64,000 bases of DNA, from contig JAFRRM010000004.1 of the NCBI GenBank assembly GCA_017428105.1, forward strand, positions 62,001-126,000, in the 5' to 3' direction. The notes under the pieces were generated by a model that saw only the letters and a program-made list of their open reading frames with translations, was not told the origin of the DNA and ran no database searches. The position numbers were made by a program, and so were the translations under genes. Positions 1-8,833 of this stretch are shown here, in pieces (positions within the stretch are counted from its first letter, which is position 1; each line of letters opens with the position of its first letter). This stretch comes from Lachnospiraceae bacterium (GTDB lineage Bacteria; Bacillota; Clostridia; Lachnospirales; Lachnospiraceae).

Positions 1-357
1 AACGCCAACACGGCGAAGCACGATACCGTTGATATTCCCTCCTCCCGGATCAAGGCCGCCATCGCGGAGATCCTGCTGAAGGAAGGCTATATCAAGGGCT
101 ACACCATCGACGGCGACGAAATCCGCAAGACCATCCACGTCACGCTGAAGTACGGCAGAGATAAAAACGAGAAGGTCATCCACGGCCTGACCCGCATCTC
201 CAAGCCCGGCCTGCGCGTGTACGCCGGCGCCGAGGACATGCCGAAGGTGCTGGGCGGCTTAGGTATCGCCATCGTTTCCACGAACGAAGGCATCCTGACG
301 GACAAGGAAGCCCGTCAGAAGAACGTGGGCGGCGAAGTGCTGGCCTATATCTGGTAA
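1..357 (+). CDS. rpsH: 30S ribosomal protein S8 (5' end cut by window)
   Basis: The open frame enters from the window edge and gives the last 118 residues of S8, ending in GGEVLAYIW, the usual C-terminus. S8 binds 16S rRNA helix 21 in the 30S platform and is a translational regulator of the spc operon in model bacteria. The family is about 132 residues long, so only some 14 N-terminal residues are missing. It is the first of an uninterrupted run of ribosomal genes; rplF follows after 25 bp. Confidence 0.96.
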   Translation, partial: NANTAKHDTVDIPSSRIKAAIAEILLKEGYIKGYTIDGDEIRKTIHVTLKYGRDKNEKVIHGLTRISKPGLRVYAGAEDMPKVLGGLGIAIVSTNEGILTDKEARQKNVGGEVLAYIW

Positions 358-382
358 ATAATAACATAAGGAGTAAGGCGAA

Positions 383-925
383 ATGTCACGAGTAGGAAAA
401 ATGCCTATCGCGATCCCCGCGGGTGTCACCGTCGAGATCGCAGAAAATAACAAGGTGACGGTCAAAGGCCCCAAGGGGACCCTGGAACGGGTCCTGCCGG
501 CCGAGATGGAGATCAAAATGGAAGGCGCGGTGCTTACCGTCAGCCGTCCCAATGACTTAAAGAGAAACAAGGCCCTGCACGGCCTGACCCGTTCCCTGCT
601 GCACAACATGGTAGTGGGCGTCTCCGAAGGCTATCAGAAAGTCCTGGAGATCAACGGCGTCGGTTACCGCGCCGCCAAGGAAGGCCGCAACCTGACCCTG
701 ACCCTGGGGTATTCGCACCCCGTCGTGATGGTCGATCCCGAAGGCGTCGAATCCGTCTGTGAGACCGCCAACAAGATCGTGGTCAAGGGCATCGACAAGG
801 AAAAGGTCGGCCAGTACGCCGCCCAGATCCGCGAGAAGCGCGGTCCGGAACCGTACAAGGGCAAGGGTATCAAGTATGCTGAAGAGCACATCCGCCGCAA
901 GGTGGGTAAGGCCGGCAAGAAGTAA
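383..925 (+). CDS. rplF: 50S ribosomal protein L6
   Basis: 180 residues, the normal length for L6, starting [15 protein letters not shown] and carrying the conserved C-terminal segment [14 protein letters not shown]6 binds 23S rRNA helix 97 near the sarcin-ricin loop and the factor-binding site. The start is set by AAGGAG 10-15 bp upstream. It lies between rpsH and rplR in the standard spc operon order. Confidence 0.98.
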   Translation: MSRVGKMPIAIPAGVTVEIAENNKVTVKGPKGTLERVLPAEMEIKMEGAVLTVSRPNDLKRNKALHGLTRSLLHNMVVGVSEGYQKVLEINGVGYRAAKEGRNLTLTLGYSHPVVMVDPEGVESVCETANKIVVKGIDKEKVGQYAAQIREKRGPEPYKGKGIKYAEEHIRRKVGKAGKK

Positions 926-936
926 GGAGGCAAGAC

Positions 937-1305
937 ATGGTTAGCAAGAATTCCCGTAAAGAAGTGCGTGTGAAAAAGCACCAGAGACTGCGCAACCGCT
1001 TCGCCGGCACGGCCGAAAGACCCCGTCTGGCCGTATTCCGCAGCGACAAGCACATGTATGCCCAGATCATCGACGATGACGCCCAGAAGACCCTCGTAGC
1101 CGCTTCCACCACGGAAAAGGCTGCCAAGGAAGAGCTGGAGTTCACCAACACCACGGAAGCCGCCTCCTACGTAGGCACCCTGATCGGCAAGCGGGCTCTG
1201 GAAGCCGGCATCACCGAAGTGGTCTTCGACCGCGGCGGTTATCTGTATCACGGCAAGGTCAAAGCCCTGGCCGAAGCGGCCAGAGAAGCTGGCCTGAAGT
1301 TCTAA
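937..1305 (+). CDS. rplR: 50S ribosomal protein L18
   Basis: 122 residues. [20 protein letters not shown] and the C-terminal [20 protein letters not shown] are signature segments of L18, which binds 5S rRNA in the central protuberance. The N-terminus is rich in Arg and Lys ([12 protein letters not shown]), as expected of an rRNA-contacting tail. AAGGAGG precedes the ATG. It is 11 bp after rplF and 13 bp before rpsE. Confidence 0.98.
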   Translation: MVSKNSRKEVRVKKHQRLRNRFAGTAERPRLAVFRSDKHMYAQIIDDDAQKTLVAASTTEKAAKEELEFTNTTEAASYVGTLIGKRALEAGITEVVFDRGGYLYHGKVKALAEAAREAGLKF

Positions 1306-1318
1306 GGGAGGCGCAGAC

Positions 1319-1828
1319 ATGAAGAGAACCAATATTGATCCCACTTCGCTGGAATTAACTGATACTTTAGTAGAACTGCGCCGGGTCTCCAAGACGGTCA
1401 AGGGCGGCCGCAACTCCCGCTTCGCCGCGCTCGTCGTCGTAGGCGACGGCAACGGCCACGTGGGCGCCGGCACCGGTAAGGCCAAGGAAGTTCCCGAAGC
1501 CATCCGCAAGGCCAAGGAAGCCGCGACCCGCCGTCTGGTGGAGATCCCCATGGATGAGAACGGTTCCGTGCCTCACGATTTCACCGGCAAGTTCGGCAGC
1601 GCCACGGTCATGCTGAAGCGCGCTCCGGAAGGCACCGGCGTTATCGCCGGCGGCCCGGCCCGTGCGGTGATGGAAAAAGCGGGCATCCGCAACATCCGTA
1701 CCAAGTCCCTGGGCTCCAACAACAAGCACAACGTCGTGCTGGCTGCCATCAACGGCCTGACCAGCATGTACACCCCGGAAGAGATCGCCCGTCTGCGCGG
1801 CAAATCCGTGGAAGAAATCTTAGGTTAA
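1319..1828 (+). CDS. rpsE: 30S ribosomal protein S5
   Basis: 169 residues. The RNA-binding N-terminal domain contains [20 protein letters not shown] and [20 protein letters not shown], followed by the C-terminal fold with [21 protein letters not shown]5 sits at the mRNA entry side of the 30S subunit and contributes to decoding accuracy. Length and order are standard for the spc operon. Confidence 0.98.
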   Translation: MKRTNIDPTSLELTDTLVELRRVSKTVKGGRNSRFAALVVVGDGNGHVGAGTGKAKEVPEAIRKAKEAATRRLVEIPMDENGSVPHDFTGKFGSATVMLKRAPEGTGVIAGGPARAVMEKAGIRNIRTKSLGSNNKHNVVLAAINGLTSMYTPEEIARLRGKSVEEILG

Positions 1829-1840
1829 CAGGAGGGTGTC

Positions 1841-2029
1841 ATGGCTAAGCAATTGAAAGTTACCCTGGTCAAGTCCCCCATCGGTGCCATTCCGAAGCAC
1901 AAACAGACGGTCGAGGCGCTGGGCCTGAAAAAGCTGCATCACAGCAACCTGCTCCCGGACAATGAAGCCGTCCGCGGCATGATCTGGCACGTACGTCACC
2001 TGGTGCAGGTAGAGGAGGTGGAAGAATGA
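1841..2029 (+). CDS. rpmD: 50S ribosomal protein L30
   Basis: 62 residues, typical of short bacterial L30: [20 protein letters not shown], then a conserved [15 protein letters not shown]-type segment. AGGAGGGTGTC precedes the ATG. The stop overlaps the start of rplO (ATGATGA), so translation is probably coupled. Confidence 0.97.
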   Translation: MAKQLKVTLVKSPIGAIPKHKQTVEALGLKKLHHSNLLPDNEAVRGMIWHVRHLVQVEEVEE

Positions 2030-2466
2030 TGAATTTATCCAACTTACAGCCCGCTGAAGGCTCCACGCACAACGATTTCCGCCGCGGCCGCGGTCACGCT
2101 TCCGGCAACGGCAAGACCGCCGGCAAGGGCCACAAGGGCCAGAAAGCCCGCTCCGGGGCGCCCCGTCCCGGCTTCGAAGGCGGCCAGATGCCTCTGTTTC
2201 GCCGCCTGCCCAAGCGCGGTTTCACCAACATCAACTCCCGGAAGTATGTGACGGTCGACCTGGCTGCCCTGAACTCCCGCTTTGAAGACGGCGCCGTGAT
2301 CACCGTGGAAGCCATTCTGGAATCCGGTCTGGTCAAGCATCCCCGCGACGGCGTCAAGGTCCTGGGCAACGGCGACGTGACCAAGAAATTCACCCTGAAA
2401 GGTCTGCTGATCAGCGAGGGTGCCAAGAGTAAAGTTGAGGCTGCCGGCGGAACGGTCGAAGAGTAA
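2026..2466 (+). CDS. rplO: 50S ribosomal protein L15
   Basis: 146 residues. The Gly/Arg/Lys-rich N-terminal extension ([20 protein letters not shown]) threads into 23S rRNA; the C-terminal globular domain ends in the usual [11 protein letters not shown] segment. The start overlaps the rpmD stop by 4 bp. Two consecutive ATG codons (2026 and 2029) are possible; AGGAGGTGG upstream fits either. Confidence 0.97.
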   Translation: MMNLSNLQPAEGSTHNDFRRGRGHASGNGKTAGKGHKGQKARSGAPRPGFEGGQMPLFRRLPKRGFTNINSRKYVTVDLAALNSRFEDGAVITVEAILESGLVKHPRDGVKVLGNGDVTKKFTLKGLLISEGAKSKVEAAGGTVEE

Positions 2467-2480
2467 GCCGGGAGGTGGAT

Positions 2481-3806
2481 ATGTTTAAAAACATCCTGAA
2501 CGCCTTTAAAGTCAAGGACATCCGCACCCGCATCATCTTTACGCTGCTGATGATCCTGATCGTGCGGCTCGGCTGCCAGATCGTCACCCCCGGCATCAAC
2601 GTGGCGTGGGTGCGTCAGTGGTTCGAGTCCATGAGCAACTCGGCCTTCAACTTCTTTAATGTGATCACGGGCAGTTCCTTCTCCACGATGTCCATCTTCG
2701 CGCTGAACATCTCCCCGTACATCACTTCCTCCATTATCGTGCAGCTGCTCACCATCGCGATCCCGCGTCTGGAAGAGCTGTCCAAGGAGGGAGAAGAGGG
2801 CAAGAAGGTGATCACCAAGATCACCCGCTACCTGACCGTAGCGCTGGCCTTCATCCAGGCCGTTTCCATGGCGATCGGCTTCGGCTCCAACTACCTGACC
2901 AATTATACCTGGTACAACGTGATCCTGGTCGGTCTGATCATGACCGCCGGCTCCGCCGCCCTGATGTGGATCGGCGAGCGGATCACGGAACGGGGCATCG
3001 GCAACGGCATCTCCATCCTGCTGCTGGTGAACATCCTGTCCGGGCTGCCTAACGACTTCCGGACCCTGTACGAGACCTTCGTGAGAGGCAAGAGCGTCAC
3101 GATCGCCATCATCAGCGCCGTGCTGATCCTGGCCTTGATCCTGGCCCTGGTGGTCTTCGTCGTTTACCTGCAGGACGGCGAGCGCCGCATCCCGGTGCAG
3201 TACGCCAAGAAGCTGCAGGGCCGCCGGATGGTGGGCGGACAGAGCTCCAACATCCCCATCAAGGTGAACACCGCCGGCGTTATCCCCGTGATCTTCGCCA
3301 GCTCCCTGCTGAGCATCCCGTCCCTGATCGCCGGCTTTGCCGGTGTGGACGTGGCCAATCCGAAAGGCGTGGGCGGTCACATCATCAAGGGGCTGACCCA
3401 GAACTACTGGTGCAACCCCAAGGAGCCCATCTACACGCTGGGCCTGGTCCTGTACCTGATCCTTCTCGTGGTCTTCGCCTACTTCTATACCTCCATCACG
3501 TTCAACCCGACGGAGGTGGCGAACAACATGAAGAAGAACGGCGGTTTCGTCCCGGGCATCCGTCCCGGCAAGCCCACCAGCGACTACATGAACAAGATCC
3601 TGAACTATCTGGTGTTCATCGGCGTCGTGGGGCTGGCCATCGTGGCGGTGATCCCGATCATCCTGACCGGCCTGTTCGGAGTAGGCAGCTCGCTCTGCTT
3701 CTTCGGAACTTCCCTGATCATTATCGTAGGCGTCATTCTGGAAACGCTGAAGCAGATCGAATCCATGATGACGGTCCGCAGCTACAAGGGCTTCCTGAAT
3801 AACTAA
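2481..3806 (+). CDS. secY: Protein translocase channel subunit SecY
   Basis: 441 residues with about ten hydrophobic transmembrane segments, the core of the SecYEG protein-export channel in the cytoplasmic membrane. The start MFKNILNAFKVKDIRTRI is typical of Firmicutes SecY. GERITERGIGNGISILL and the cytosolic loop GERRIPVQYAKKLQGRRM are family signatures, as is VNTAGVIPVIFASSLL. An in-frame GTG lies 6 bp upstream at 2475 inside GGAGG, so the ATG at 2481, spaced 5 bp from that Shine-Dalgarno sequence, is preferred. adk follows after 9 bp. Confidence 0.97.
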   Translation: MFKNILNAFKVKDIRTRIIFTLLMILIVRLGCQIVTPGINVAWVRQWFESMSNSAFNFFNVITGSSFSTMSIFALNISPYITSSIIVQLLTIAIPRLEELSKEGEEGKKVITKITRYLTVALAFIQAVSMAIGFGSNYLTNYTWYNVILVGLIMTAGSAALMWIGERITERGIGNGISILLLVNILSGLPNDFRTLYETFVRGKSVTIAIISAVLILALILALVVFVVYLQDGERRIPVQYAKKLQGRRMVGGQSSNIPIKVNTAGVIPVIFASSLLSIPSLIAGFAGVDVANPKGVGGHIIKGLTQNYWCNPKEPIYTLGLVLYLILLVVFAYFYTSITFNPTEVANNMKKNGGFVPGIRPGKPTSDYMNKILNYLVFIGVVGLAIVAVIPIILTGLFGVGSSLCFFGTSLIIIVGVILETLKQIESMMTVRSYKGFLNN

Positions 3807-3815
3807 GGAGAAGGT

Positions 3816-4460
3816 ATGAAGATCATACTTATGGGCGCACCGGGTGCCGGCAAAGGCACCCACGCCCGCTTCCTGTCGGAAAAATACGACATTCCGCAGA
3901 TCGCCACGGGAGATATCTTCCGGGCGAATCTGCGCGAGAAGACGCCGCTGGGCCTGGAGGCGAAGCAGTACATGGACCAGGGCCTGCTGGTGCCGGATGA
4001 ACTGACCACGAACATGGTCCTGAGCCGCCTGCAGGAAGAGGACTGCCGGAACGGATACATCCTAGACGGCTTCCCCCGCAACCTGAATCAGGCACGCGCC
4101 CTGACCGAAGCGCTGGCGGCGCTGGGACAGGAGATCGACTTCGTGATCCATCTGGAGATCGAACAGGACGTCATCCTGCACCGCATGGAAGGCCGCCGGG
4201 TCTGCGAGCGCTGCGGCGCGAGCTACAACTTAAAGAGCCTGCCGCCCCGCGTGGAAGGCGTCTGCGATTACTGCGGCGGCGCCGTGGTGCAGCGTCCGGA
4301 CGATGCGCCGGAGACCGTGCTCAAGCGCCTGGATGTCTATCACGAACAGACGGCCCCCATCCTGGATTACTACCGGGAACTGGGGAAGGAAGCTCAGGTG
4401 GATTCCGGTGCTTCCATCGACGAAGTCCGTGCCGCGCTGGTCGCGATCCTGGGAGAGTGA
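3816..4460 (+). CDS. adk: Adenylate kinase
   Basis: 214 residues. Adenylate kinase interconverts ATP plus AMP and two ADP in the cytosol. The P-loop GAPGAGKGT is at residues 7-15, and the AMP-site segment ATGDIFR and DGFPRN follow in order. The long LID contains two Cys pairs (CERCG and CDYCG, roughly residues 129-153), the zinc-binding LID common in Gram-positive adenylate kinases. It sits between secY and map, the usual Firmicutes position. Confidence 0.98.
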   Translation: MKIILMGAPGAGKGTHARFLSEKYDIPQIATGDIFRANLREKTPLGLEAKQYMDQGLLVPDELTTNMVLSRLQEEDCRNGYILDGFPRNLNQARALTEALAALGQEIDFVIHLEIEQDVILHRMEGRRVCERCGASYNLKSLPPRVEGVCDYCGGAVVQRPDDAPETVLKRLDVYHEQTAPILDYYRELGKEAQVDSGASIDEVRAALVAILGE

Positions 4461-4461
4461 A

Positions 4462-5229
4462 ATGGCAGTTACCATCAAATCGGAACGGGAGATCGAATGC
4501 ATGCGCATCGCCGGCCGGTACTTAAGCGAAGTGCTGGACGAACTGCTGGACAGCGTGCGGGTGGGATGGACCACCGCCCAGGTCGATAAACTGGGAGAAA
4601 AACTGATCCGATCCAAGGGCTGCATCCCCAACTTCCTGCATTACGAAGGCTTCCCCGCCTCCTTCTGCGTTTCTCTGAACGATGAAGTGGTCCACGGGAT
4701 CCCTTCGAAGAAGCGGGTCATCCGCGACGGCGACCTGCTCAGCATCGACGGCGGCCTGATCTATCAGGGCTATCATTCCGACGCAGCCCGGAGCATCATC
4801 CTGGGCAACGCGGACCCGAAGCTGCAGCAGCTGGTGGACGTCACGAAGGAATCCTTCTTCCGCGGCATCGCCATGGCGAAGGAAGGAAATCACCTGTACG
4901 ACATCTCCAACGCCATCGCGGACTATGTGGAACCCTACGGCTACGGCATCGTCCAGGATCTGACGGGCCACGGCATCGGCCGGAACCTGCACGAGGATCC
5001 CATGATCCCGAACTTCCGGCAGCGCTCCCGGGGCATCCGGCTCCGGAAGGGCATGACCCTGGCGGTGGAGCCCATGATCGCCCTGGGCACCTGGGAAGTG
5101 GACTTCAACGAGGACAACGGCTGGACCGTCACCACGAAGGACCACAGCCCCTCCGCCCACTACGAGAACACCATCCTGATCACGGACGGCGAGCCGGAGA
5201 TCCTGAGTCTGCCGGGCGGAAAACACTAA
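4462..5229 (+). CDS. map: Methionine aminopeptidase, type I
   Basis: 255 residues. It removes the N-terminal Met from nascent proteins. Metal-ligand motifs are all present: SIDGGLIYQGYHSDAARS, then GHGIGRNLHEDP (His), VEPM (Glu) and YENTILITDG. The frame stays open upstream into adk, but the ATG at 4462, one base after the adk stop with GGGAG before it, gives the normal MAVTIKSEREIECMR start. Tight coupling to adk and infA is conserved in Firmicutes. Confidence 0.97.
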   Translation: MAVTIKSEREIECMRIAGRYLSEVLDELLDSVRVGWTTAQVDKLGEKLIRSKGCIPNFLHYEGFPASFCVSLNDEVVHGIPSKKRVIRDGDLLSIDGGLIYQGYHSDAARSIILGNADPKLQQLVDVTKESFFRGIAMAKEGNHLYDISNAIADYVEPYGYGIVQDLTGHGIGRNLHEDPMIPNFRQRSRGIRLRKGMTLAVEPMIALGTWEVDFNEDNGWTVTTKDHSPSAHYENTILITDGEPEILSLPGGKH

Positions 5230-5247
5230 CAAGGAGAACAGAACCCT

Positions 5248-5466
5248 ATGTCAAAGACCGACGTCATCGCGATGGAAGGGAAGGTACTGGAAAAGCTGCC
5301 CAACGCCATGTTCCGCGTGGAACTGGAGAACGGGCACGAAGTACTGGCCCACATCAGCGGCAAGCTTCGCATGAACTACATCCGTATCCTGCCCGGTGAT
5401 AAGGTGACGGTGGAACTGTCTCCCTATGACTTAAGCAAGGGCCGTATCAGCTGGCGCGATAAATAA
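5248..5466 (+). CDS. infA: Translation initiation factor IF-1
   Basis: 72 residues, exactly the family length: [20 protein letters not shown] and the OB-fold end [22 protein letters not shown]-1 occupies the 30S A site during initiation. Preceded by AAGGAG. Only about 10 bp separate the stop from a promoter-like sequence serving rpmJ. Confidence 0.98.
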   Translation: MSKTDVIAMEGKVLEKLPNAMFRVELENGHEVLAHISGKLRMNYIRILPGDKVTVELSPYDLSKGRISWRDK

Positions 5467-5475
5467 AAAAAGTGC

Positions 5476-5504
5476 TTGCACAAGCCGGCCGGCTGTGATA
5501 AACT
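5476..5504 (+). promoter_or_regulatory. Likely sigma-A promoter for rpmJ-rplQ
   Basis: TTGCAC (5476-5481) and TAAACT (5499-5504) are separated by 17 bp in the 88 bp gap between infA and rpmJ, the only sizeable gap so far. This probably gives the alpha-operon genes their own transcription start in addition to read-through. Confidence 0.6.
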
Positions 5505-5554
5505 TGCAGATGCGCTGTCTGAAAAGCGCCTGTACCCCATGAAGGAGAATTACC

Positions 5555-5668
5555 ATGAAAGTGAGATCTTCTGTGAAGCCGATTTGCGAGAAATGCAAAG
5601 TCATTAAGCGCAAAGGCAGCATCCGTATCATTTGCGAAAACCCCAAGCACAAGCAGCGTCAGGGTTAA
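5555..5668 (+). CDS. rpmJ: 50S ribosomal protein L36 (zinc-ribbon form)
   Basis: 37 residues: [20 protein letters not shown] through a C-terminal HKQRQG, the universal small L36. The zinc ligands are C11, C14, C27 and H32, so this is the zinc-binding (C+) form. AAGGAG lies 8 bp before the ATG. Found between infA and rpsM as usual. Confidence 0.97.
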   Translation: MKVRSSVKPICEKCKVIKRKGSIRIICENPKHKQRQG

Positions 5669-5690
5669 TCTAGTAGGAGGTAAATAGCAC

Positions 5691-6059
5691 ATGGCTCGTA
5701 TTTCAGGTGTTGACTTACCGAGAGAAAAACGCGTGGAGATCGGTCTGACCTATATCTATGGGATCGGCCGCACCAGTTCCAACCGCATCCTGAAGGACGC
5801 CGGCGTCGATCCCGACACCCGGGTGAAGGACCTGACGGACGAAGAAGTGGCCCGCATCAGCAAAGTCGTGGAATCCACCCAGATGGTGGAAGGCGACCTG
5901 CGCCGTGAGATCGCTTTCAACATCAAGCGTCTCCAGGAGATCGGCTGCTATCGCGGCATCCGCCACAGAAAAGGCCTGCCGGTCCGCGGACAGAACACCA
6001 AGAACAACGCGCGTACTCGTAAGGGACCGAAGAAGACCGTTGCGAACAAGAAGAAGTAA
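5691..6059 (+). CDS. rpsM: 30S ribosomal protein S13
   Basis: 122 residues. [20 protein letters not shown] and the C-terminal [20 protein letters not shown] are diagnostic. S13 lies in the 30S head and contacts the P-site tRNA and the 50S bridge B1. The Lys-rich tail (KKTVANKKK) is normal. A strong AGGAGG precedes the start. Confidence 0.98.
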   Translation: MARISGVDLPREKRVEIGLTYIYGIGRTSSNRILKDAGVDPDTRVKDLTDEEVARISKVVESTQMVEGDLRREIAFNIKRLQEIGCYRGIRHRKGLPVRGQNTKNNARTRKGPKKTVANKKK

Positions 6060-6115
6060 TCGCGCTCGCACATTATAATTTTAGAAAGGAACCCATAAGG
6101 GAAGGTTAGTTTTCA

Positions 6116-6514
6116 ATGGCTAAACAAGCGTCAGCTAAGAAAGTGACAAAAAGAAAAGTCAAGAAAAACGTTGAACGTGGCCAGGCTCATATCCAGGCGT
6201 CCTTCAATAACACCATCGTTACCTTAACGGATACGCAGGGTAACGCGTTATCGTGGGCATCGGCCGGCGGCCTGGGCTTCAGAGGTTCAAGGAAATCTAC
6301 TCCTTATGCAGCTCAGATGGCAGCGGAGACTGCTACCAAAGCCGCACTGATCCATGGCCTCAAAACCGTCGACGTTTTTGTAAAAGGACCCGGCTCGGGT
6401 CGTGAAGCAGCAATTCGTGCCCTTCAGGCCTCCGGCCTGGAAGTGATCAGCATCCAGGACGTGACCCCCGTGCCGCATAACGGATGCCGTCCGCCGAAGC
6501 GCAGAAGAGTATGA
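6116..6514 (+). CDS. rpsK: 30S ribosomal protein S11
   Basis: 132 residues. [19 protein letters not shown] and [20 protein letters not shown] are S11 signatures, with the C-terminal [13 protein letters not shown]. It lines the mRNA exit region of the platform. A 56 bp gap precedes it, AT-rich and with a TATAAT at about 6074 for which I see no clear -35. Confidence 0.98.
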   Translation: MAKQASAKKVTKRKVKKNVERGQAHIQASFNNTIVTLTDTQGNALSWASAGGLGFRGSRKSTPYAAQMAAETATKAALIHGLKTVDVFVKGPGSGREAAIRALQASGLEVISIQDVTPVPHNGCRPPKRRRV

Positions 6515-6529
6515 TGGAGGTAAGGTAAA

Positions 6530-7123
6530 GTGGCAGTTAATCGTGTTCCTGTTTTAAAAAGATGCAGGTCTTTGGATTTAAACCCGGTCTATCTCGGCAT
6601 TGACAAGAAGTCTCACCGTCAGTCCCGCAGAGCCGGCAAGAAAACGAGCGAATACGGCCTTCAGCTCCGCGAGAAGCAGAAAGCCAAATTCATTTACGGA
6701 ATGCTGGAGAAACCCTTCCGCAACTATTACGAAAAGGCCGCCCAGATGAAGGGCATGGTGGGTGAGAACCTGCTGGTCCTTCTGGAGACCCGTCTGGACA
6801 ACGTGCTGTTCCGCGCCGGCCTCGGCCGCACCCGTATGGAGACCCGTCAGATCGTGGACCATCGGAACGTGCTGGTCAACGGCAAGTGCGTGAACATTCC
6901 TTCCTATCATGTGAAGGCCGGCGACGTGGTGGAGATCAAAGAAAACGCCAAGTCCTCCCAGCGCTTCAAGGATATCGTGGAAGTCACCGCCGGCCGCTCG
7001 GTCGCTCCCTGGCTGGAAAGCGATCTGGAAAACCTGAAGGTCACCGTGACGCAGCTTCCTACCCGCGAGATGATCGACATCCCGGTAGACGAAATGCTTA
7101 TCGTTGAGTTGTATTCTAAATAA
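6530..7123 (+). CDS. rpsD: 30S ribosomal protein S4
   Basis: 197 residues with a GTG start placed by TGGAGG. S4 nucleates 30S assembly by binding 16S rRNA and in model bacteria represses its own operon. The S4 RNA-binding domain is at about residues 85-150 (LETRLDNVLFRAGLGRTRME, then VLVNGKCVNIPSYHVKAGDV). The N-terminal region has a single Cys and no zinc knuckle, the C-minus form. It lies between rpsK and rpoA. Confidence 0.97.
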   Translation: MAVNRVPVLKRCRSLDLNPVYLGIDKKSHRQSRRAGKKTSEYGLQLREKQKAKFIYGMLEKPFRNYYEKAAQMKGMVGENLLVLLETRLDNVLFRAGLGRTRMETRQIVDHRNVLVNGKCVNIPSYHVKAGDVVEIKENAKSSQRFKDIVEVTAGRSVAPWLESDLENLKVTVTQLPTREMIDIPVDEMLIVELYSK

Positions 7124-7159
7124 TTAGAACAGCTCATCCTTTCCGGAAGGAGTGAAAAC

Positions 7160-8116
7160 GTGTTAGATTTTGAGAAGCCCAATATCGAAATAGCTGAGAT
7201 TTCCGCAGACAAGACTTACGGACGGTTCGTGGTGGAACCCCTGGAACGGGGCTACGGAACGACGCTGGGCAATTCGCTTCGCAGGATCATGCTCTCGTCC
7301 CTTCCCGGCGTGGCTGTCAGTCAGGTGAAATTCGACGGCGTCGTCCACGAGTTCAGCACCATCCCCGGCGTCAAGGAAGACGTCACCGAGATCATTCTGA
7401 ACTTAAAGAGCCTGGCGATCCGTTCCGACCTGGACTTCGATGAACCCAAGATGGGCTACATCGACGTGACCGGCGAAGGAGTGGTGACGGGCGCGGACAT
7501 CAAACTGGATCCGGATCTGGAGATCATGAACCCGGATCAGGTGATCGCGACGTTAAGCGGCGGCAAGGATACCCATTTCGCCGCGGAGATCACCATCACC
7601 GCCGGCCGCGGCTATGTGAGCGCGGACCGCAGCAAGACCGAGGACATGCCCCGCGGCGCCATCGCCGTGGATGCGATCTACACCCCGGTGGAGCGCGTGA
7701 ACCTGACGGTGGAAAACACCCGTGTCGGCAAGATCACGGACTATGACAAGCTGACCCTGGACGTGTTCACCAACGGAACACTGGCCCCCGACGATGCGGT
7801 GAGCCTGGCCGCCAACGTGCTGAGCAAGCACCTGAGCCTGTTCATCAACCTGTCCGAGGCCGCCAAGACCGAGGAAGTGATCATTGAGCGGGGCGGCACC
7901 GAGAAGGAGAAAGTTCTGGAAATGAACATCGACGAACTGGAATTATCCGTTCGCTCCTTCAACTGCCTGAAGCGGGCCAATATCAATACCGTGGCGGAGC
8001 TTTGCAATCACACGATCGAAGACATGATGAAGGTACGGAATCTGGGCAAGAAATCCCTGGAAGAAGTACAGGAGAAGTTAAAGGCTCTGGGCCTGGAGCT
8101 CAGCTCCGGCGAATGA
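7160..8116 (+). CDS. rpoA: RNA polymerase alpha subunit
   Basis: 318 residues, GTG start with GGAAGGAG upstream. The N-terminal domain (about 1-230) has [20 protein letters not shown], the dimerisation and beta-binding segment. The C-terminal domain (about 250-318) has [20 protein letters not shown] and [16 protein letters not shown], which binds UP elements and activators. It is the penultimate gene of the alpha operon. Confidence 0.98.
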   Translation: MLDFEKPNIEIAEISADKTYGRFVVEPLERGYGTTLGNSLRRIMLSSLPGVAVSQVKFDGVVHEFSTIPGVKEDVTEIILNLKSLAIRSDLDFDEPKMGYIDVTGEGVVTGADIKLDPDLEIMNPDQVIATLSGGKDTHFAAEITITAGRGYVSADRSKTEDMPRGAIAVDAIYTPVERVNLTVENTRVGKITDYDKLTLDVFTNGTLAPDDAVSLAANVLSKHLSLFINLSEAAKTEEVIIERGGTEKEKVLEMNIDELELSVRSFNCLKRANINTVAELCNHTIEDMMKVRNLGKKSLEEVQEKLKALGLELSSGE

Positions 8117-8149
8117 GCCAGATCCCAGGAATAGTTCGGAGGAAATAAA

Positions 8150-8674
8150 ATGGCACAGTACAGAAAACTCGGCAGAACAGCCAGCCAGCGGAAGGCCCTC
8201 TTACGGAGCCAGGTGACCGCGCTGCTGCTGAATGGCAAGATCGAGACCACGGAAGCCCGTGCTCTGGAAACCCGCCGCATCGCGGAGCACCTGATCGCCA
8301 TGGCTGTCAGAGAAAAAGATAATTTTGATACCGTTACCGTGACCGCCAAAGTCCCGAAGAAGGACAAGGACGGCAACCGGGTGAAGACCCTGGTAGACGG
8401 CAAGAAAGTGACGGAGTTTGAAGAGATCCAGAAGACCATCAAGAAGGATCAGCCCAGCCGTCTGCATGCCCGCCGGCAGATGCTGAAGGTGCTCTACGGC
8501 GCCAAGCAGCCCGATGCCAAGGGCAAGAAGATGACGGATGTGGATCTTCCCAAGAAGCTCTTTGAAGAGATCGCTCCCAAGTACGTCAACCGCAACGGCG
8601 GCTACACCCGCATCACCAAGATCGGTCCCCGCCGCGGCGACGCCGCCATGGTGGTGCAGCTGGAGCTGGTATAA
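8150..8674 (+). CDS. rplQ: 50S ribosomal protein L17, extended form
   Basis: 174 residues against about 115-130 in most bacteria. The first 60 residues ([20 protein letters not shown]) and the last 40 ([20 protein letters not shown]) are ordinary L17. The extra residues form an insert from about 65 to 125 ([20 protein letters not shown] onward). From memory a similar insert occurs in Lachnospiraceae L17, so I use it as a lineage hint. It is the last gene of the operon and a terminator follows. Confidence 0.97.
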   Translation: MAQYRKLGRTASQRKALLRSQVTALLLNGKIETTEARALETRRIAEHLIAMAVREKDNFDTVTVTAKVPKKDKDGNRVKTLVDGKKVTEFEEIQKTIKKDQPSRLHARRQMLKVLYGAKQPDAKGKKMTDVDLPKKLFEEIAPKYVNRNGGYTRITKIGPRRGDAAMVVQLELV

Positions 8675-8693
8675 AACGGCTCATTTTCAGGAA

Positions 8694-8718
8694 GGGACGG
8701 CCTGTGCCGTCCCTTTTT
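8694..8718 (+). terminator. Rho-independent terminator of the ribosomal operon
   Basis: Perfect 7-bp stem GGGACGG/CCGTCCC with a 6-nt loop, directly followed by TTTTT, 20 bp after the rplQ stop. Confidence 0.88.
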
Positions 8719-8751
8719 GTGTGCCGGCCTGATGAGGATCCGTTTTTCGGC

Positions 8752-8781
8752 TTGACAAAAAAAGTCCCGGCGGCGCATAAT
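8752..8781 (+). promoter_or_regulatory. Sigma-A-type promoter for the following ORF
   Basis: A consensus -35 TTGACA (8752-8757) and CATAAT (8776-8781) with an 18-bp spacer, about 50 bp before the ATG at 8834 and just after the ribosomal terminator. Confidence 0.75.
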
Positions 8782-8833
8782 CGAAGGGAAAGAATGCCGC
8801 GGCGCAGACCGGGCGGAAGGATCGGAAAAACAG

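Noticed and set aside
2094-3863. A 589-codon open frame on the minus strand across rplO and secY
   Set aside because: It is the antisense shadow of GC-rich secY; its product is a His/Asp/Gly-rich string without motifs, and the plus-strand genes are certain.
4303-4461. Upstream extension of map into adk
   Set aside because: It would overlap adk by over 150 bp and add a non-homologous N-terminus; the ATG at 4462 has a ribosome binding site and the normal MetAP start.
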